Below are positions 35,821-49,170 of a DNA stretch of 64,000 nt, piece after piece; the stretch's first letter is position 1; each line of letters opens with the position of its first letter. The stretch spans positions 88,485,475 to 88,549,474 of the forward strand of contig CM026404.1 in the NCBI GenBank assembly GCA_014843695.1, read 5' to 3'. The stretch comes from Archivesica marissinica (lineage: Eukaryota > Mollusca > Bivalvia > Venerida > Vesicomyidae). Made by a program: the position numbers and the translations under genes. The notes below the pieces were generated by a model, which did not search any database, had not been told where the DNA came from, and saw nothing but the letters and a program-made list of their open reading frames with translations.

Positions 35821-38800
35821 CCTCACCAAGCCCCATGCACGTATACATAACCTCACCAAGCCCCATGCACGTATACGTAACCTCACCAAGCCCCATACAC
35901 GTATACATAACCTCGTCAAGCCCCATGCACGTATACATAACCTCACCAAGCCCCATGCACGTATACATAACCTCGCCAAGCCCCATGCACGTATACATAA
36001 CCTCACCAAGCCCCATGCACGTATACATAACCTCACCAAGCCCCATGCACGTATACATAACCTCACCAAGCCCCATGCACGTATACATAACCTCACCAAG
36101 CCCCATGCACGTATACATAACCTCACCAAGACACATACATGCACGTATACATAACCTCACCAAGACACATGACATGCACGTATACATAACCTCACCAAGC
36201 CCCATGCACGTATACATAACCTCACCAAGACACATGACATGCACGTATACATAACCTCACCAAGACACATGACATGCACGTATACATAACCTCACCAAGC
36301 CACATGCACGTATACATAACCTCACCAAGCCACATACATGCACGTATACATAACCTCACCAAGCCCCATGCACGTATACATAACCTCACCAAGCCTCATG
36401 CACGTATACATAACCTCACCAAGACTGCATGCACGTATACATAACCTCACCAAGACACATGACATGCACGTATACATAACCTCGCCAAGCCTCATGCACG
36501 TATACATAACCTCACCAAGACCTGCATGCACGTATACATAACCTCACCAAGACACATGACATGCACGTATACATAACCTCACCAAGCCCCATGCACGTAT
36601 ACATAACCTCATCAAGCCCCATGCACGTATACATAACCTCACCAAACCTCATGCACGTATACATAACCTCACCAAGCCTCATGCACGTATACATAACCTC
36701 ACCAAGACACATGGCATGCACGTATACATAACCTCACCAAGACACATGACATGCACGTATACATAACCTCACCAAGACACATGGCATGCACGTATACATA
36801 ACCTCACCAAGACACATGACATGCACGTATACATAACCTCACCAAGCCTCATGCACGTATACATAACCTCACCAAGACACATGACATGCACGTATACATA
36901 ACCTCACCAAGACACATGACATGCACGTATACATAACCTCACCAAGCCTCATGCACGTATACATAACCTCACCAAGCCACATGACATGCACGTATACATA
37001 ACCTCGCCAAGCCCCATGCACGTATACATAACCTCACCAAGCCCCATGCACGTATACATAACCTCACCAAGCCTCATGCACGTATACATAACCTCACCAA
37101 GCCCCATGCACGTATACATAACCTCACCAAGCCCCATGCACGTATACATAACCTCACCAAGCCCCATGCACGTATACATAACCTCACCAAGCCACATGAC
37201 ATGCACGTATACATAACCTCGCCAAGCCCCATGCACGTATACATAACCTCACCAAGCCACATGACATGCACGCATACATAACCTCACCAATCCTCATGCA
37301 CGTATACATAACCTCACCAAGACACATGACATGCACGTATACATAACCTCACCAAGCCACATGACATGCACGTATGCATAACCTCACCAAGCCACATGAC
37401 ATGCACGTATACATAGCCTCACCAAGCCACATGACAATGCACGTATACATAACCTCACCAAGACACATGACATGCACGTATACATAACCTCACCAAGCCT
37501 CATGCACGTATACATAACCTCACCAAGACACATGACATGCACGTATACATAACCTCACCAAGACACATGACATGCACGTATACATAACCTCACCAAGCCT
37601 CATGCACGTATACATAACCTCACCAAGACACATGACATGCACGTATACATAACCTCACCAAGACACATGACATGCACGTATACATAACCTCACCAAGCCT
37701 CATGCACGTATACATAACCTCACCAAGACACATGACATGCACGTATACATAACCTCACCAAGACACATGACATGCACGTATACATAACCTCACCAAGCCT
37801 CATGCACGTATACATAACCTCACCAAGACACATGACATGCACGTATACATAACCTCACCAAGACACATGACATGCACGTATACATAACCTCACCAAGCCT
37901 CATGCACGTATACATAACCTCACCAAGACACATGACATGCACGTATACATAACCTCACCAAGACACATGACATGCACGTATACATAACCTCACCAAGCCT
38001 CATGCACGTATACATAACCTCACCAAGACACATGACATGCACGTATACATAACCTCACCAAGACACATGACATGCACGTATACATAACCTCACCAAGCCT
38101 CATGCACGTATACATAACCTCACCAAGCCACATGACATGCACGTATACATAACCTCGCCAAGCCCCATGCACGTATACATAACCTCACCAAGCCCCATGC
38201 ACGTATACATAACCTCACCAAGCCTCATGCACGTATACATAACCTCACCAAGCCCCATGCACGTATACATAACCTCACCAAGCCCCATGCACGTATACAT
38301 AACCTCACCAAGCCCCATGCACGTATACATAACCTCACCAAGCTGTGGTTTTGGCCCATGCACGTATACATAACCTCACCAAGCCACATGACATGCACGT
38401 ATACATACCTCACCAAGCCTCATGCACGTATACATAACCTCACCAAGACACATGACATGCACGTATACATAACCTCACCAAGACACATGACATGCACGTA
38501 TACATAACCTCACCAAGCCCATACATGCACGTATACATAACCTCACCAAGCCACATGACATGCACGTATACATAACCTCACCAAGCCCCATGCACGTATA
38601 CATAACCCCAAGCCCATGCACGTATCATAACCTCACCAAGCCCCATGCACGTATACATAACCTCACCAAGACACATGACATGCACGTATACATAACCTCA
38701 CCAAGCCCCATACACGTATACATAACCTCACCAAGCCCCATGCACGTATACATTACCTCACCAAGCCCCATGCACGTATACATAACCTCACCAAGACACA

Positions 38801-41800
38801 TGACATGCACGTATACATAACCTCACCAAGCCACATGACATACACGTATACATAACCTCACCAAGACACATACACGTATACATAACCTCACCAAGCCCCA
38901 TGCACGTATACGTAACCTCACCAAGCCCCATGCACGTATACATAACCTCACCAAGCCTCATGCACGTATACATAACCTCACCAAGACACATGACATGCAC
39001 GTATACATAACCTCGCCAAGCCCATGCACGTATACATAACCTCACCAAGCCTCATGCACGTATAAAAACCTCACCAAGACACATGACATGCACGTATACA
39101 TAACCTCACCAAGACACATGACATGCAGTATCAAACCACCAAGCACTGACATGCACGTATACATAACCTCACCAAGCCTCATGCACGTATACATAACCTC
39201 ACCAAGCCACATGACATGCACGTATACATAACCTCACCAAGCCTCATACACGTATACATAACCTCACCAAGCCTCATGCACGTATACATAACCTCACCAA
39301 GCCCCATGCACGTATACATAACCTCACCAAGTCCCAAGCACGTATACATAACCTCACCAAGCCCCATGCACGTATACATAACCTCACCAAGCCACATGAC
39401 ATGCACGTATACATAACCTCACCAAGCCCCATGCACGTATACATAACCTCACCAAGCCACATGACATGCACGTATACATAACCTCACCAAGCCTCATGCA
39501 CGTATACATAACCTCACCAAGACACATGACATGCACGTATACATAACCTCACCAAGCCACATGACATGCACGTATACATAACCTCACCAAGCCACATACA
39601 TGCACGTATACATAACCTCACCAAGCCCCATGCACGTATACATAACCTCACCAAGACACATGACATGCACGTATACATAACCTCACCAAGCCCCATGCAC
39701 GTATACATAACCTCACCAAGACACATGACATGCACGTATACATAACCTCACCAAGCCCCATGCACGTATACATAACCTCACCAAGCCCCATGCACGTATA
39801 CATAACCTCACCAAGACCCATGCACGTATACATAACCTCACCAAGCCTCATGCACGTATACATAACCTCACCAAGCCCCATGCACGTATACATAACCTCA
39901 CCAAGCCCCATGCACGTATACATAACCTCACCAAGCCTCATGCACGTATACATAACCTCACCAAGCCACATGGCATGCACGTATACATAACCTCACCAAG
40001 CCTCATGCACGTATACATAACCTCACCAAGCTCATGCACGTATACATAACCTCACCAAGACACATGGCATGCACGTATACATAACCTCACCAAGACACAT
40101 GACATGCACGTATACATAACCTCACCAAGCCTCATGCACGTATACATAACCTCACCAAGACACATGACATGCACGTATACATAACCTCACCAAGACACAT
40201 GACATGCACGTATACATAACCTCACCAAGCCTCATGCACGTATACATAACCTCACCAAGCCACATGACATGCACGTATACATAACCTCGCCAAGCCCCAT
40301 GCACGTATACATAACCTCGCCAAGCCCCATGCACGTATACATAACCTCACCAAGCCTCATGCACGTATACATAACCTCACCAAGCCCCATGCACGTATAC
40401 ATAGCCTCACCAAGCCCCATGCACGTATACATAACCTCACCAAGCCCCATGCACGTATACATAACCTCACCAAGCCACATGACATGCACGTATACATAAC
40501 CTCGCCAAGCCCCATGCACGTATACATAACCTCACCAAGCCACATGACATGCACGCATACATAACCTCACCAATCCTCATGCACGTATACATAACCTCAC
40601 CAAGACACATGACATGCACGTATACATAACCTCACCAAGCTGCATGCACGTATACATAACCTCACCAAGCCACATGACATGCACGTATACATAACCTCAC
40701 CAAGCCACATGACATGCACGTATACATAGCCTCACCAAGCCACATGACATGCACGTATACATAACCTCACGAAGACACATTACATGCACGTATTCATAAC
40801 CTCACCAAGCCCCATGCACGTATACATAACCTCGCCAAGCCACATGACATGCACGTATACATAACCTCACCAAGCCCCATGCACGTATACATAACCTCAC
40901 CAAGCCCCATGCACGTATACATAACCTCACCAAGCCCCATGCACGTATACATAACCTCACCAAGCCTCATGCACGTATACATAACCTCACAAGCCCCATG
41001 CACGTATACATAACCTCACCAAGCCTCATGCACGTATACATAACCTCGCCAAGCCACATGACATGCACGTATACATAACCTCACCAAACCTCATGCACGT
41101 ATACATAACCTCACCAAGCCTCATGCACGTATACATAACCTCACCAAGACACATGACATGCACGTATACATAACCTCACCAAGACACATGACATGCACGT
41201 ATACATAACCTCACCAAGCCTCATGCACGTATACATAACCTCACCAAGACACATGACATGCACGTATACATAACCTCACCAAGACACATGACATGCACGT
41301 ATACATAACCTCACCAAGCCTCATGCACGTATACATAACCTCACCAAGACACATGACATGCACGTATACATAACCTCACCAAGACACATGACATGCACGT
41401 ATACATAACCTCACCAAGCCTCATGCACGTATACATAACCTCACCAAGACACATGACATGCACGTATACATAACCTCACCAAGACACATGACATGCACGT
41501 ATACATAACCTCACCAAGCCTCATGCACGTATACATAACCTCACCAAGACACATGACATGCACGTATACATAACCTCACCAAGACACATGACATGCACGT
41601 ATACATAACCTCACCAAGCCTCATGCACGTATACATAACCTCACCAAGACACATGACATGCACGTATACATAACCTCACCAAGACACATGACATGCACGT
41701 ATACATAACCTCACCAAGCCTCATGCACGTATACATAACCTCACCAAGACACATGACATGCACGTATACATAACCTCACCAAGCCACATGACATGCACGT

Positions 41801-44800
41801 ATACATAACCTCACCAAGCCCCATACACGTATACATAACCTCACCAAGACACATGACATGCACGTATACATAACCTCACCAAGCCCCATGCACGTATACA
41901 TAACCTCGCCAAGACACATGACATGCACGTATACATAACCTCGCCAAGCCACATGACATGCACGTATACATAACCTCGCCAAGCCCCATGCACGTATACA
42001 TAACCTCGCCAAGCCCCATGCACGTATACATAACCTCACCAAGCCCCATGCACGTATACATAACCTCACCAAGCCCCATGCACGTATACATAACCTCACC
42101 AAGCCCCATGCACGTATACATAACCTCACCAAGACACATGACATGCACGTATACATAACCTCACCAAGCCCCATGCACGTATACATAACCTCACCAAGCC
42201 CCATGCACGTATAGATAACCTCACCAAGCCCCATGCACGTATACATAACCTCACCAAGACACATGACATGCACGTATACATAACCTCACCAAGCCACATG
42301 ACATACACGTATACATAACCTCACCAAGACACATACACGTATACATAACCTCACCAAGCCCCATGCACGTATACGTAACCTCACCAAGCCCCATGCACGT
42401 ATACATAACCTCACCAAGCCTCATGCACGTATACATAACCTCACCAAGACACATGACATGCACGTATACATAACCTCGCCAAGCCCCATGCACGTATACA
42501 TAACCTCACCAAGCCTCATGCACGTATAAATAACCTCACCAAGACACATGACATGCACGTATACATAACCTCACCAAGACACATGACATGCACGTATACA
42601 TAACCTCACCAAGCCACATGACATGCACGTATACATAACCTCACCAAGCCTCATGCACGTATACATAACCTCGCCAAGCCACATGACATGCACGTATACA
42701 TAACCTCACCAAGCCTCATACACGTATACATAACCTCACCAAGCCTCATGCACGTATACATAACCTCACCAAGCCCCATGCACGTATACATAACCTCACC
42801 AAGTCCCAAGCACGTATACATAACCTCATCAAGCCCCATGCACGTATACATAACCTCACCAAACCTCATGCACGTATACATAACCTCACCAAGCCTCATG
42901 CACGTATACATAACCTCACCAAGACACATGGCATGCACGTATACATAACCTCACCAAGACACATGACATGCACGTATACATAACCTCACCAAGCCTCATG
43001 CACGTATACATAACCTCACCAAGACACATGACATGCACGTATACATAACCTCACCAAGACACATGACATGCACGTATACATAACCTCACCAAGCCTCATG
43101 CACGTATACATAACCTCACCAAGACACATGACATGCACGTATACATAACCTCACCAAGACACATGACATGCACGTATACATAACCTCACCAAGCCTCATG
43201 CACGTATACATAACCTCACCAAGACACATGACATGCACGTATACATAACCTCACCAAGCCCCATACACGTATACATAACCTCACCAAGCCCCATGCACGT
43301 ATACATTACCTCACCAAGCCCCATGCACGTATACATAACCTCACCAAGACACATACACGTATACATAACCTCACCAAGCCCCCCATACACGTATACATAA
43401 CCTCACCAAGCCCCATACACGTATACATAACCTCACCAAGACACATACACGTATACATAACCTCACCAAGACACATACACGTATACATAACCTCACCAAG
43501 CCCCCCCCCCCATACACGTATACATAACCTCACCAAGCCCCATACACGTATACATAACCTCGCCAAGCCCCATGCACGTATACATAACCTCACCAAGCCC
43601 CATACACGTATACATAACCTCGCCAAGACACATGACATGCACGTATACATAACCTCACCAAGCCCCATGCACGTATACATAACCTCGCCAAGACACATGA
43701 CATGCACGTATACATAACCTCGCCAAGCCACATGACATGCACGTATACATAACCTCGCCAAGCCCCATGCACGTATACATAACCTCGCCAAGCCCCATGC
43801 ACGTATACATAACCTCACCAAGCCCCATGCACGTATACATAACCTCACCAAGCCCCATGCACGTATACATAACCTCACCAAGCCCCATGCACGTATACAT
43901 AACCTCACCAAGCCCCATGCACGTATACATAACCTCACCAAGCCACATGACATGCACGTATACATAACCTCGCCAAGCCCCATGCACGTATACATAACCT
44001 CACCAAGCCACATGACATGCACGCATACATAACCTCACCAATCCTCATGCACGTATACATAACCTCACCAAGACACATGACATGCACGTATACATAACCT
44101 CACCAAGCCACATGACATGCACGTATGCATAACCTCACCAAGCCACATGACATGCACGTATACATAGCCTCACCAAGCCACATGACATGCACGTATACAT
44201 AACCTCACGAAGACACATTACATGCACGTATTCATAACCTCACCAAGCCCCATGCACGTATACATAACCTCGCCAAGCCACATGACATGCACGTATACAT
44301 AACCTCGCCAAGCCCCATGCACGTATACATAACCTCACCAAGCCCCATGCACGTATACATAACCTCACCAAGCCCCATGCACGTATACATAACCTCACCA
44401 AGCCTCATGCACGTATACATAACCTCACCAAGCCCCATGCACGTATACATAACCTCACCAAGCCCCATGCACGTATACATAACCTCACCAAGCCTCATGC
44501 ACGTATACATAACCTCACCAAGACACATGACATGCACGTATACATAACCTCACCAAGCCTCATGCACGTATACATAACCTCACCAAGCCTCATGCACGTA
44601 TACATAACCTCACCAAGACCATGCATGCACGTATACATAACCTCACCAAGACACATACATGCACGTATACATAACCTCACCAAGCCTCATGCACGTATAC
44701 ATAACCTCACCAAGACACATGACATGCACGTATACATAACCTCACCAAGACACATGACAATGCACGTATACATAACCTCACCAAGACACATGACATGCAC

Positions 44801-45030
44801 GTATACATAACCTCACCAAGCCCCATGCACGTATACATAACCTCACCAAGACACATGACATGCACGTATACGTAACCTCACCAAGCCCCATGCACGTATA
44901 CATAACCTCACCAAGCCACATGACATGCACGTATACGTAACCTCACCAAGCCCCATGCACGTATACATAACCTCGCCAAGCCCCATGCACGTATACATAC
45001 CCTCGCCAAGCCCCATGCACGTATGCATAA
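35821..45030. repeat. 30/35-bp satellite with higher-order structure
   Basis: About 290 units. The 30-bp form is CCTCACCAAGCCCCATGCAC plus GTATACATAA. The 35-bp form has ACACATGACATG in place of CCCCATG. At 37491-38105 and 41121-41750 the order 35-35-30 repeats with an exact 100-bp period. Rare variants (CGCATAC, GTCCCAAG, GAAGACACATTACATG) recur 3.3-3.5 kb apart. All frames across it are repeat-derived on both strands. Confidence 0.98.
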
Positions 45031-45363
45031 ACCCGTCTCTATCTTTCAATTGTTGATCCTACTACAGACAACCAAGAAGACAGCTCAAGGTCATATCTTC
45101 ATATCGTCGTATTTGGTCTGACCCAAGAAGACTTCTATCTTATCACAACGTCCTCCGTTCCTATGGCCTGATCCACTTTACCGAACTCTGTTGACGTAGC
45201 ACAGTGGTGTACTTGACTTGTAGTTTGCTCAATACATATATATAGGAAACACATGACCATGTTTTGTCAATCTTCCAAAACCACTTTAGTTATATTGAGT
45301 GGAATATAAAGCTATGGCATACTTCGCAAGAACTCACACTGCCGCCCTGGAAGTAAAGAGGAC
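45031..45363 (+). other. unique DNA with a 47-codon open frame
   Basis: The stretch 45031-45174 is open on the plus strand until TGA and would encode a peptide including LHIVVFGLTQEDFYLITT. It has no splice context and no recognised family. A short duplication, CCAAGAAGAC, occurs at two places within it (45071 and 45123). Confidence 0.25.
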
Positions 45364-45374
45364 AACTGTGCAAG

Positions 45375-45608
45375 TTGAAGTCGTGATAGCGCAGTGGATG
45401 CGCGTTCGCTTTAGGTGCGAAAGATCCGGAGTTCGAGCCCCACTGGAGCCGTTACGATTGTACCCTTAGGCAAGGCATTTAAATTCCACATTGCCTCTTC
45501 TCTCTCCCTCGTGGCGATGGATTCCATCAGGAATGAGGTCTCGAGAGTGATTTATATAAGTTGAAATAACTTGTTTCGCAATCGAGCTAAAATAAATTTG
45601 TATAAACT
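45375..45608 (+). mobile_element. SINE2 copy with target duplication
   Basis: Flanked by AACTGTGCAAG at 45364-45374 and 45609-45619, a perfect 11-bp duplication indicating a young insertion. The head GTCGTGATAGCGCAGTGGAT has a TTTAGGT anticodon loop (TAG, Leu-like). The tail is GAGCTAAAATAAATTTGTAT. Confidence 0.92.
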
Positions 45609-45737
45609 AACTGTGCAAGAGTGGCTAAATGACTGGGACGAAAAGCACATTTGTTTCTTTGGTAGCCTTATTTTGGGGGTGGGGGGCGCTAAAGTCGCAC
45701 CGACGGCTTATGTCATACGGCGACTCTCCAGCTATTA

Positions 45738-45892
45738 TAATATAATAATAATAATAATAATAATAACAAAGACTTTATTTAGCGAGATAACTAAATTATT
45801 GGTGGAGGAAGACCCCAGGTGCCCCTCCGAGCAGTATTACAGACACGGACGTGCACCCGGGTAGAACCACTGACCTACATTGATAACGTTGT
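45738..45892 (-). mobile_element. R1 copy with (ATT)n tail
   Basis: On the minus strand it reads GGTCAGTGGTTCTACCCGGG, then CTGCTCGGAGGGGCACCTGG, CTTCCTCCACCAATAATT, and ends in TTTGTTATTATTATTATTAT. The microsatellite tail suggests a retroposed element with a short-repeat 3' end. It is related to 28740-28885. Confidence 0.6.
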
Positions 45893-46040
45893 TGGTACGG
45901 AATATGTTTTATATGTTACAAAATAAACCATTACTTATTTAGTAAATAGGAAAGAAGGGACCGACTCCAAGGTACCGACCGTGTTAAATATTCTGTAATT
46001 TAAATTGTCAATGTATTATACACAGTCTCTCAAAGGTTGG
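45893..46040. other. unique DNA
   Basis: Nothing is recognised. Confidence 0.35.
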
Positions 46041-46382
46041 TCAAAATCAATTTAGATTACATAATATTTAAGGTGGTACTGATTGTTATTGACTTTACGG
46101 TTCTGTAGTACAGTGGTAACACGCTGGACTGGTAATCCAGGGATCTCAGGTTCGATCCCCTGGCTGACCCTAATAAAATTAACAGTCTTTCAGATGGGAC
46201 TTTAAATCGAGGTCTCGTGTCGGTGCTTTACATCGTGCACGTAAAAGAACCATAGAAGACTCTGGAATGGGTCTCTGTCTGTACCATTGCACTATCCTCC
46301 AAAATCTAAAATGAATAATATCGTCAGGAGGCGTCGCTCATATGGGCAACCGGTAGCGACGATACATAAATGTAAAACACAT
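46041..46382 (+). mobile_element. SINE1 with 60-bp 5' extension
   Basis: The tRNA-like head starts near 46100 (GGTTCTGTAGTACAGTGGTA). The body and the GTAGCGACGATACATAAATG tail are complete. The 60 bp upstream (46041-46100, starting TCAAAATCAATTTAGATTAC) are nearly identical to the 60 bp upstream of the SINE1 head at 61963. Confidence 0.87.
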
Positions 46383-46555
46383 ATATTGACTTTAATTGCT
46401 GCTATACCCGTGTGAAACGTTTGTCCTTAAGTATATTTGTATGATTGTGTTGAGTGTGACTTGATTGTGTTATACAATAAAATATGATTAAAGCAGCATT
46501 ATATCGTAATAAAGGATGTTTTCGGTAAAATATAAATACTATTGTGTGTGTGTTT

Positions 46556-47448
46556 ACAAAAATCGTTTGATACTGTGCCTTTAGAACGAAATACGATTGA
46601 TACTGTGCCTTTAGAACGAAATACGTTTAATAATGTGCCTTTAGAACGAACTACGTTTAGTACTGTGCCTTTAGAACGAAATACGTTTAATACTGTGCCT
46701 TTAGAACGAACTACGTTTAGTACTGTGCCTTTAGAACGAAATACGATTGATACTGTGCCTTTAGAACGAACTACGTTTAATAATGTGCCTTAGAACGAAA
46801 TACGTTTGATACTGTGACTTTAGAACGAAATACCTTTGATACTGTGCCTTTAGAACGAAATACGTTTGATACTATGCCTTTAGGACGAATACATTTAATA
46901 CTGTGCCTTTAGAACGAAATACGTTTGATACTGTGCCTTTAGAACGAACTACGTTTGATACTGTGACTTTAGAACGAACTACGTTTGATACTGTGCCTTT
47001 AGAACGAAATACGTTTGATACTATGCCCTTAGAACGAAATACGTTTGATACTATGCCCTTAGAACGAAATACGTTTGATACTGTGACTTTAGAACGAAAT
47101 ACGTTTGATACTGTGCCTTTAGAACGAAATACGTTTGATCCTATGCCCTTAGAACGAAATACGTTTGATAATGTGCCTTTAGAACGAAATACGTTTGATC
47201 ATATGCCCTTAGAACGAAATACGTTTGATACTGTGCCTTTAGAACGAAATACGTTTGATCCTATGCCCTTAGAACGAAATACGTTTGATAATGTGCCTTT
47301 AGAACGAAATACGTTTGATACTGTGCCTTTAGAACGAAATACGTTTGATAATGTGCCTTTAGAACGAAATACGTTTGATACTGTGCCTTTAGAACGAACT
47401 ACGTTTGGTACTGTGCCTTTAGAACGAACTACGTTTGGTGGCCATTCC
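46556..47448. repeat. 30-bp minisatellite
   Basis: About 29 units of CCTTTAGAACGAAATACGTT followed by TGATACTGTG. Frames of up to 194 codons (46903-47487, plus strand) encode a 10-residue repeat LERNTFDTVP. One unit with a deleted T near 46790 and another near 46890 break the frame, so I judge it non-coding. Confidence 0.95.
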
Positions 47449-47524
47449 TCGAATCTGTTTATGAACAAGACTTTGTTAATCTTATGATTACCTTATATAT
47501 TATTTCTCTGATTTACGACACAAT

Positions 47525-47640
47525 ATCCGTGACATTATTGCATCGTGACATTATTGCATCGTAACATTATTGTACCGTGACATTATTACATCGTGACATT
47601 GTTGTATCGTGACATTATTGCATCGTGACATTATTACATA
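47525..47640. repeat. 16-bp minisatellite
   Basis: About seven copies of CGTGACATTATTGCAT with TTGTA/TTACA variants. Confidence 0.9.
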
Positions 47641-48118
47641 TTACGCACATTTCTACAGAATGTATTTCCTATTAAATGGTATAATTGTTTTCCGAATATC
47701 TGCCTCAAATACTGAGTATTTAAACTAATAAACAATCGTCGTATACGACGTTTGTTGACAACAAACTAAGGTAAATAGCCTTAGGGTCAACATCCCATCA
47801 TATATACCATACTTACAGTTATATATCACCATTTGTGCCTGTGCATATTTACTTTTAGAATAATACGATTTAAAATATATTTAAACGACAGTAGCATTGC
47901 GTTTGTTATAGCCTCAAAATAATAAACGAATGTCAATTCAAGAGCGTAGCTGACCGTTATATGAAATCCTACTTTCACTTATCAGAGTATGTATATCAGA
48001 AAAAAACACTGTTTATGAATAGAAAGTTAGTGTTCGAATTATTTCGGAAGAATTTGTAGAAACTGTGCTAGTTTTACGTAGAAAGCATTTTTGGGGCTTT
48101 TTGCGATGTAATGTCGCT
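47641..48118. other. unique AT-rich DNA
   Basis: Nothing is recognised. Confidence 0.4.
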
Positions 48119-48358
48119 TTAACCCTTTCCCTCATAGAAGCACCTCTTGACGCCATTACCAATATGACATACATTGACACTGTAGTAGCCAAACCAATGT
48201 TCATAATAAAAGCCAGAATCTCATGTTGTCCCAGTAATATCTATGGAGGTAGGATATATATGGCGACTAGTTATCCACTGCATGATAGCTAAATGGCTGT
48301 CGTTTGCATGGAGATATTATACTATATTAACATAAATCTCTATGAAGGAAAGTGTTAC
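48119..48358 (-). mobile_element. MITE-A copy
   Basis: It begins TTAACCCTTTCCCTCATAGA and ends CTCTATGAAGGAAAGTGTTA, with the final TTAA changed to TTAC. It is oriented opposite to the copy at 53698. Terminal inverted repeats of about 20 bp are seen, and no coding capacity. Confidence 0.88.
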
Positions 48359-48593
48359 GGTAAGGGTTCCTGCACCCAAGAATGGGCGGGTATTAGTACA
48401 TATACGTAAGGATATTATATTTCAATCTAATCAATGATCGCCGTCTCCTTAACACATGTATCTACAAACGATACGGCTACTGATACAAGAAAATTCTTTA
48501 TATCTTGACATATAACCAATTAAATGTACATGTCGAACGTTTCTAAATTCGCCCTTAAGACCGTAACACGTTAAGAAACATTAAGTTTTGTCA

Positions 48594-48725
48594 GTGACAT
48601 AACCAACATAGCGGAGGCAGTGATCAATTCTCGACTAAACAAGACAGATGTCATTGATGTCACCGACCAAGACAATGTCACATGTTGTTTAAAGCTACTG
48701 TTGTTTCACTGCATATGAATTACAA
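48594..48725 (+). CDS. weak exon candidate, unknown protein
   Basis: After TTTTGTCAG at 48585-48593, a frame of about 43 codons runs to TGA. It includes NIAEAVINSRLNKTDVIDVT and ends in a run of leucine codons. The acceptor tract is short. Length and context are compatible with chance. Confidence 0.15.
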
Positions 48726-48780
48726 AATTGCCCCGAAGACCGATCAAATTTAAAGGTGCCGTTACTTTTTGTAGTTAAAG

Positions 48781-49102
48781 CTATTTAAAGAACAAAGGTA
48801 CTTGATGATAACCAGATACATGTATATACAATGGGCAGGTTAACGGCGGTGTGAAAGTATCCCGCGGTGACCACGTAATGTTACGCAGCACCCCCTCCAT
48901 GTCCAGTGGTAGATCCGCCGCAGGGTTTATGACGTCAAAATAATAACAAGGCACCTTCGGGTCTTTGTCACAAGATGCACTTGTGCGCTTATTTGTCCAA
49001 TTGTGTGTGGAGTCCTGCAGACGCATTTCTTTATAAACGGAGTATGAGACCAGGGTACCAGCACATGACAAGATACTTATTTCAAAAGAGGATTATTCAT
49101 TT
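48781..49102 (-). CDS. weak exon candidate, unknown protein
   Basis: A minus-strand frame of about 107 codons between stops. It has mixed composition including CYYFDVINPAADLPLDMEG and LRNITWSPRDTF, and four cysteines in the first half. There is no ATG near its 5' edge. A possible acceptor ends at AAATAAG on the minus strand. The product is not recognised. It is longer than most non-repeat frames here, but one or a few frames this long are expected by chance. Confidence 0.25.
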
Positions 49103-49170
49103 ATAATACAGCAAATTCCCGATCTTATTTTCTAACGAGCAAAATGTGTACTATTATTATGCTATATACT

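Larger units (their letters stand above)
48359..49170. other. unique DNA with weak coding signals
   Basis: Two short candidate coding stretches (48594-48725 plus, 48781-49102 minus) are listed separately. Otherwise nothing is recognised. Confidence 0.4.

Noticed and set aside
35709..44547. Many open frames of 60-238 codons on both strands (repeated HVYITSPSP and GLGEVMYTC peptides)
   Set aside because: The 30-bp unit is a multiple of three and lacks stops in several frames, so open frames on both strands are expected. Frames switch at each 35-bp unit.
46903..47487. A 194-codon frame with a 10-residue repeat
   Set aside because: It is confined to a 30-bp minisatellite, with frame-breaking single-base losses in the same array and no signal peptide or unique domain on either side.
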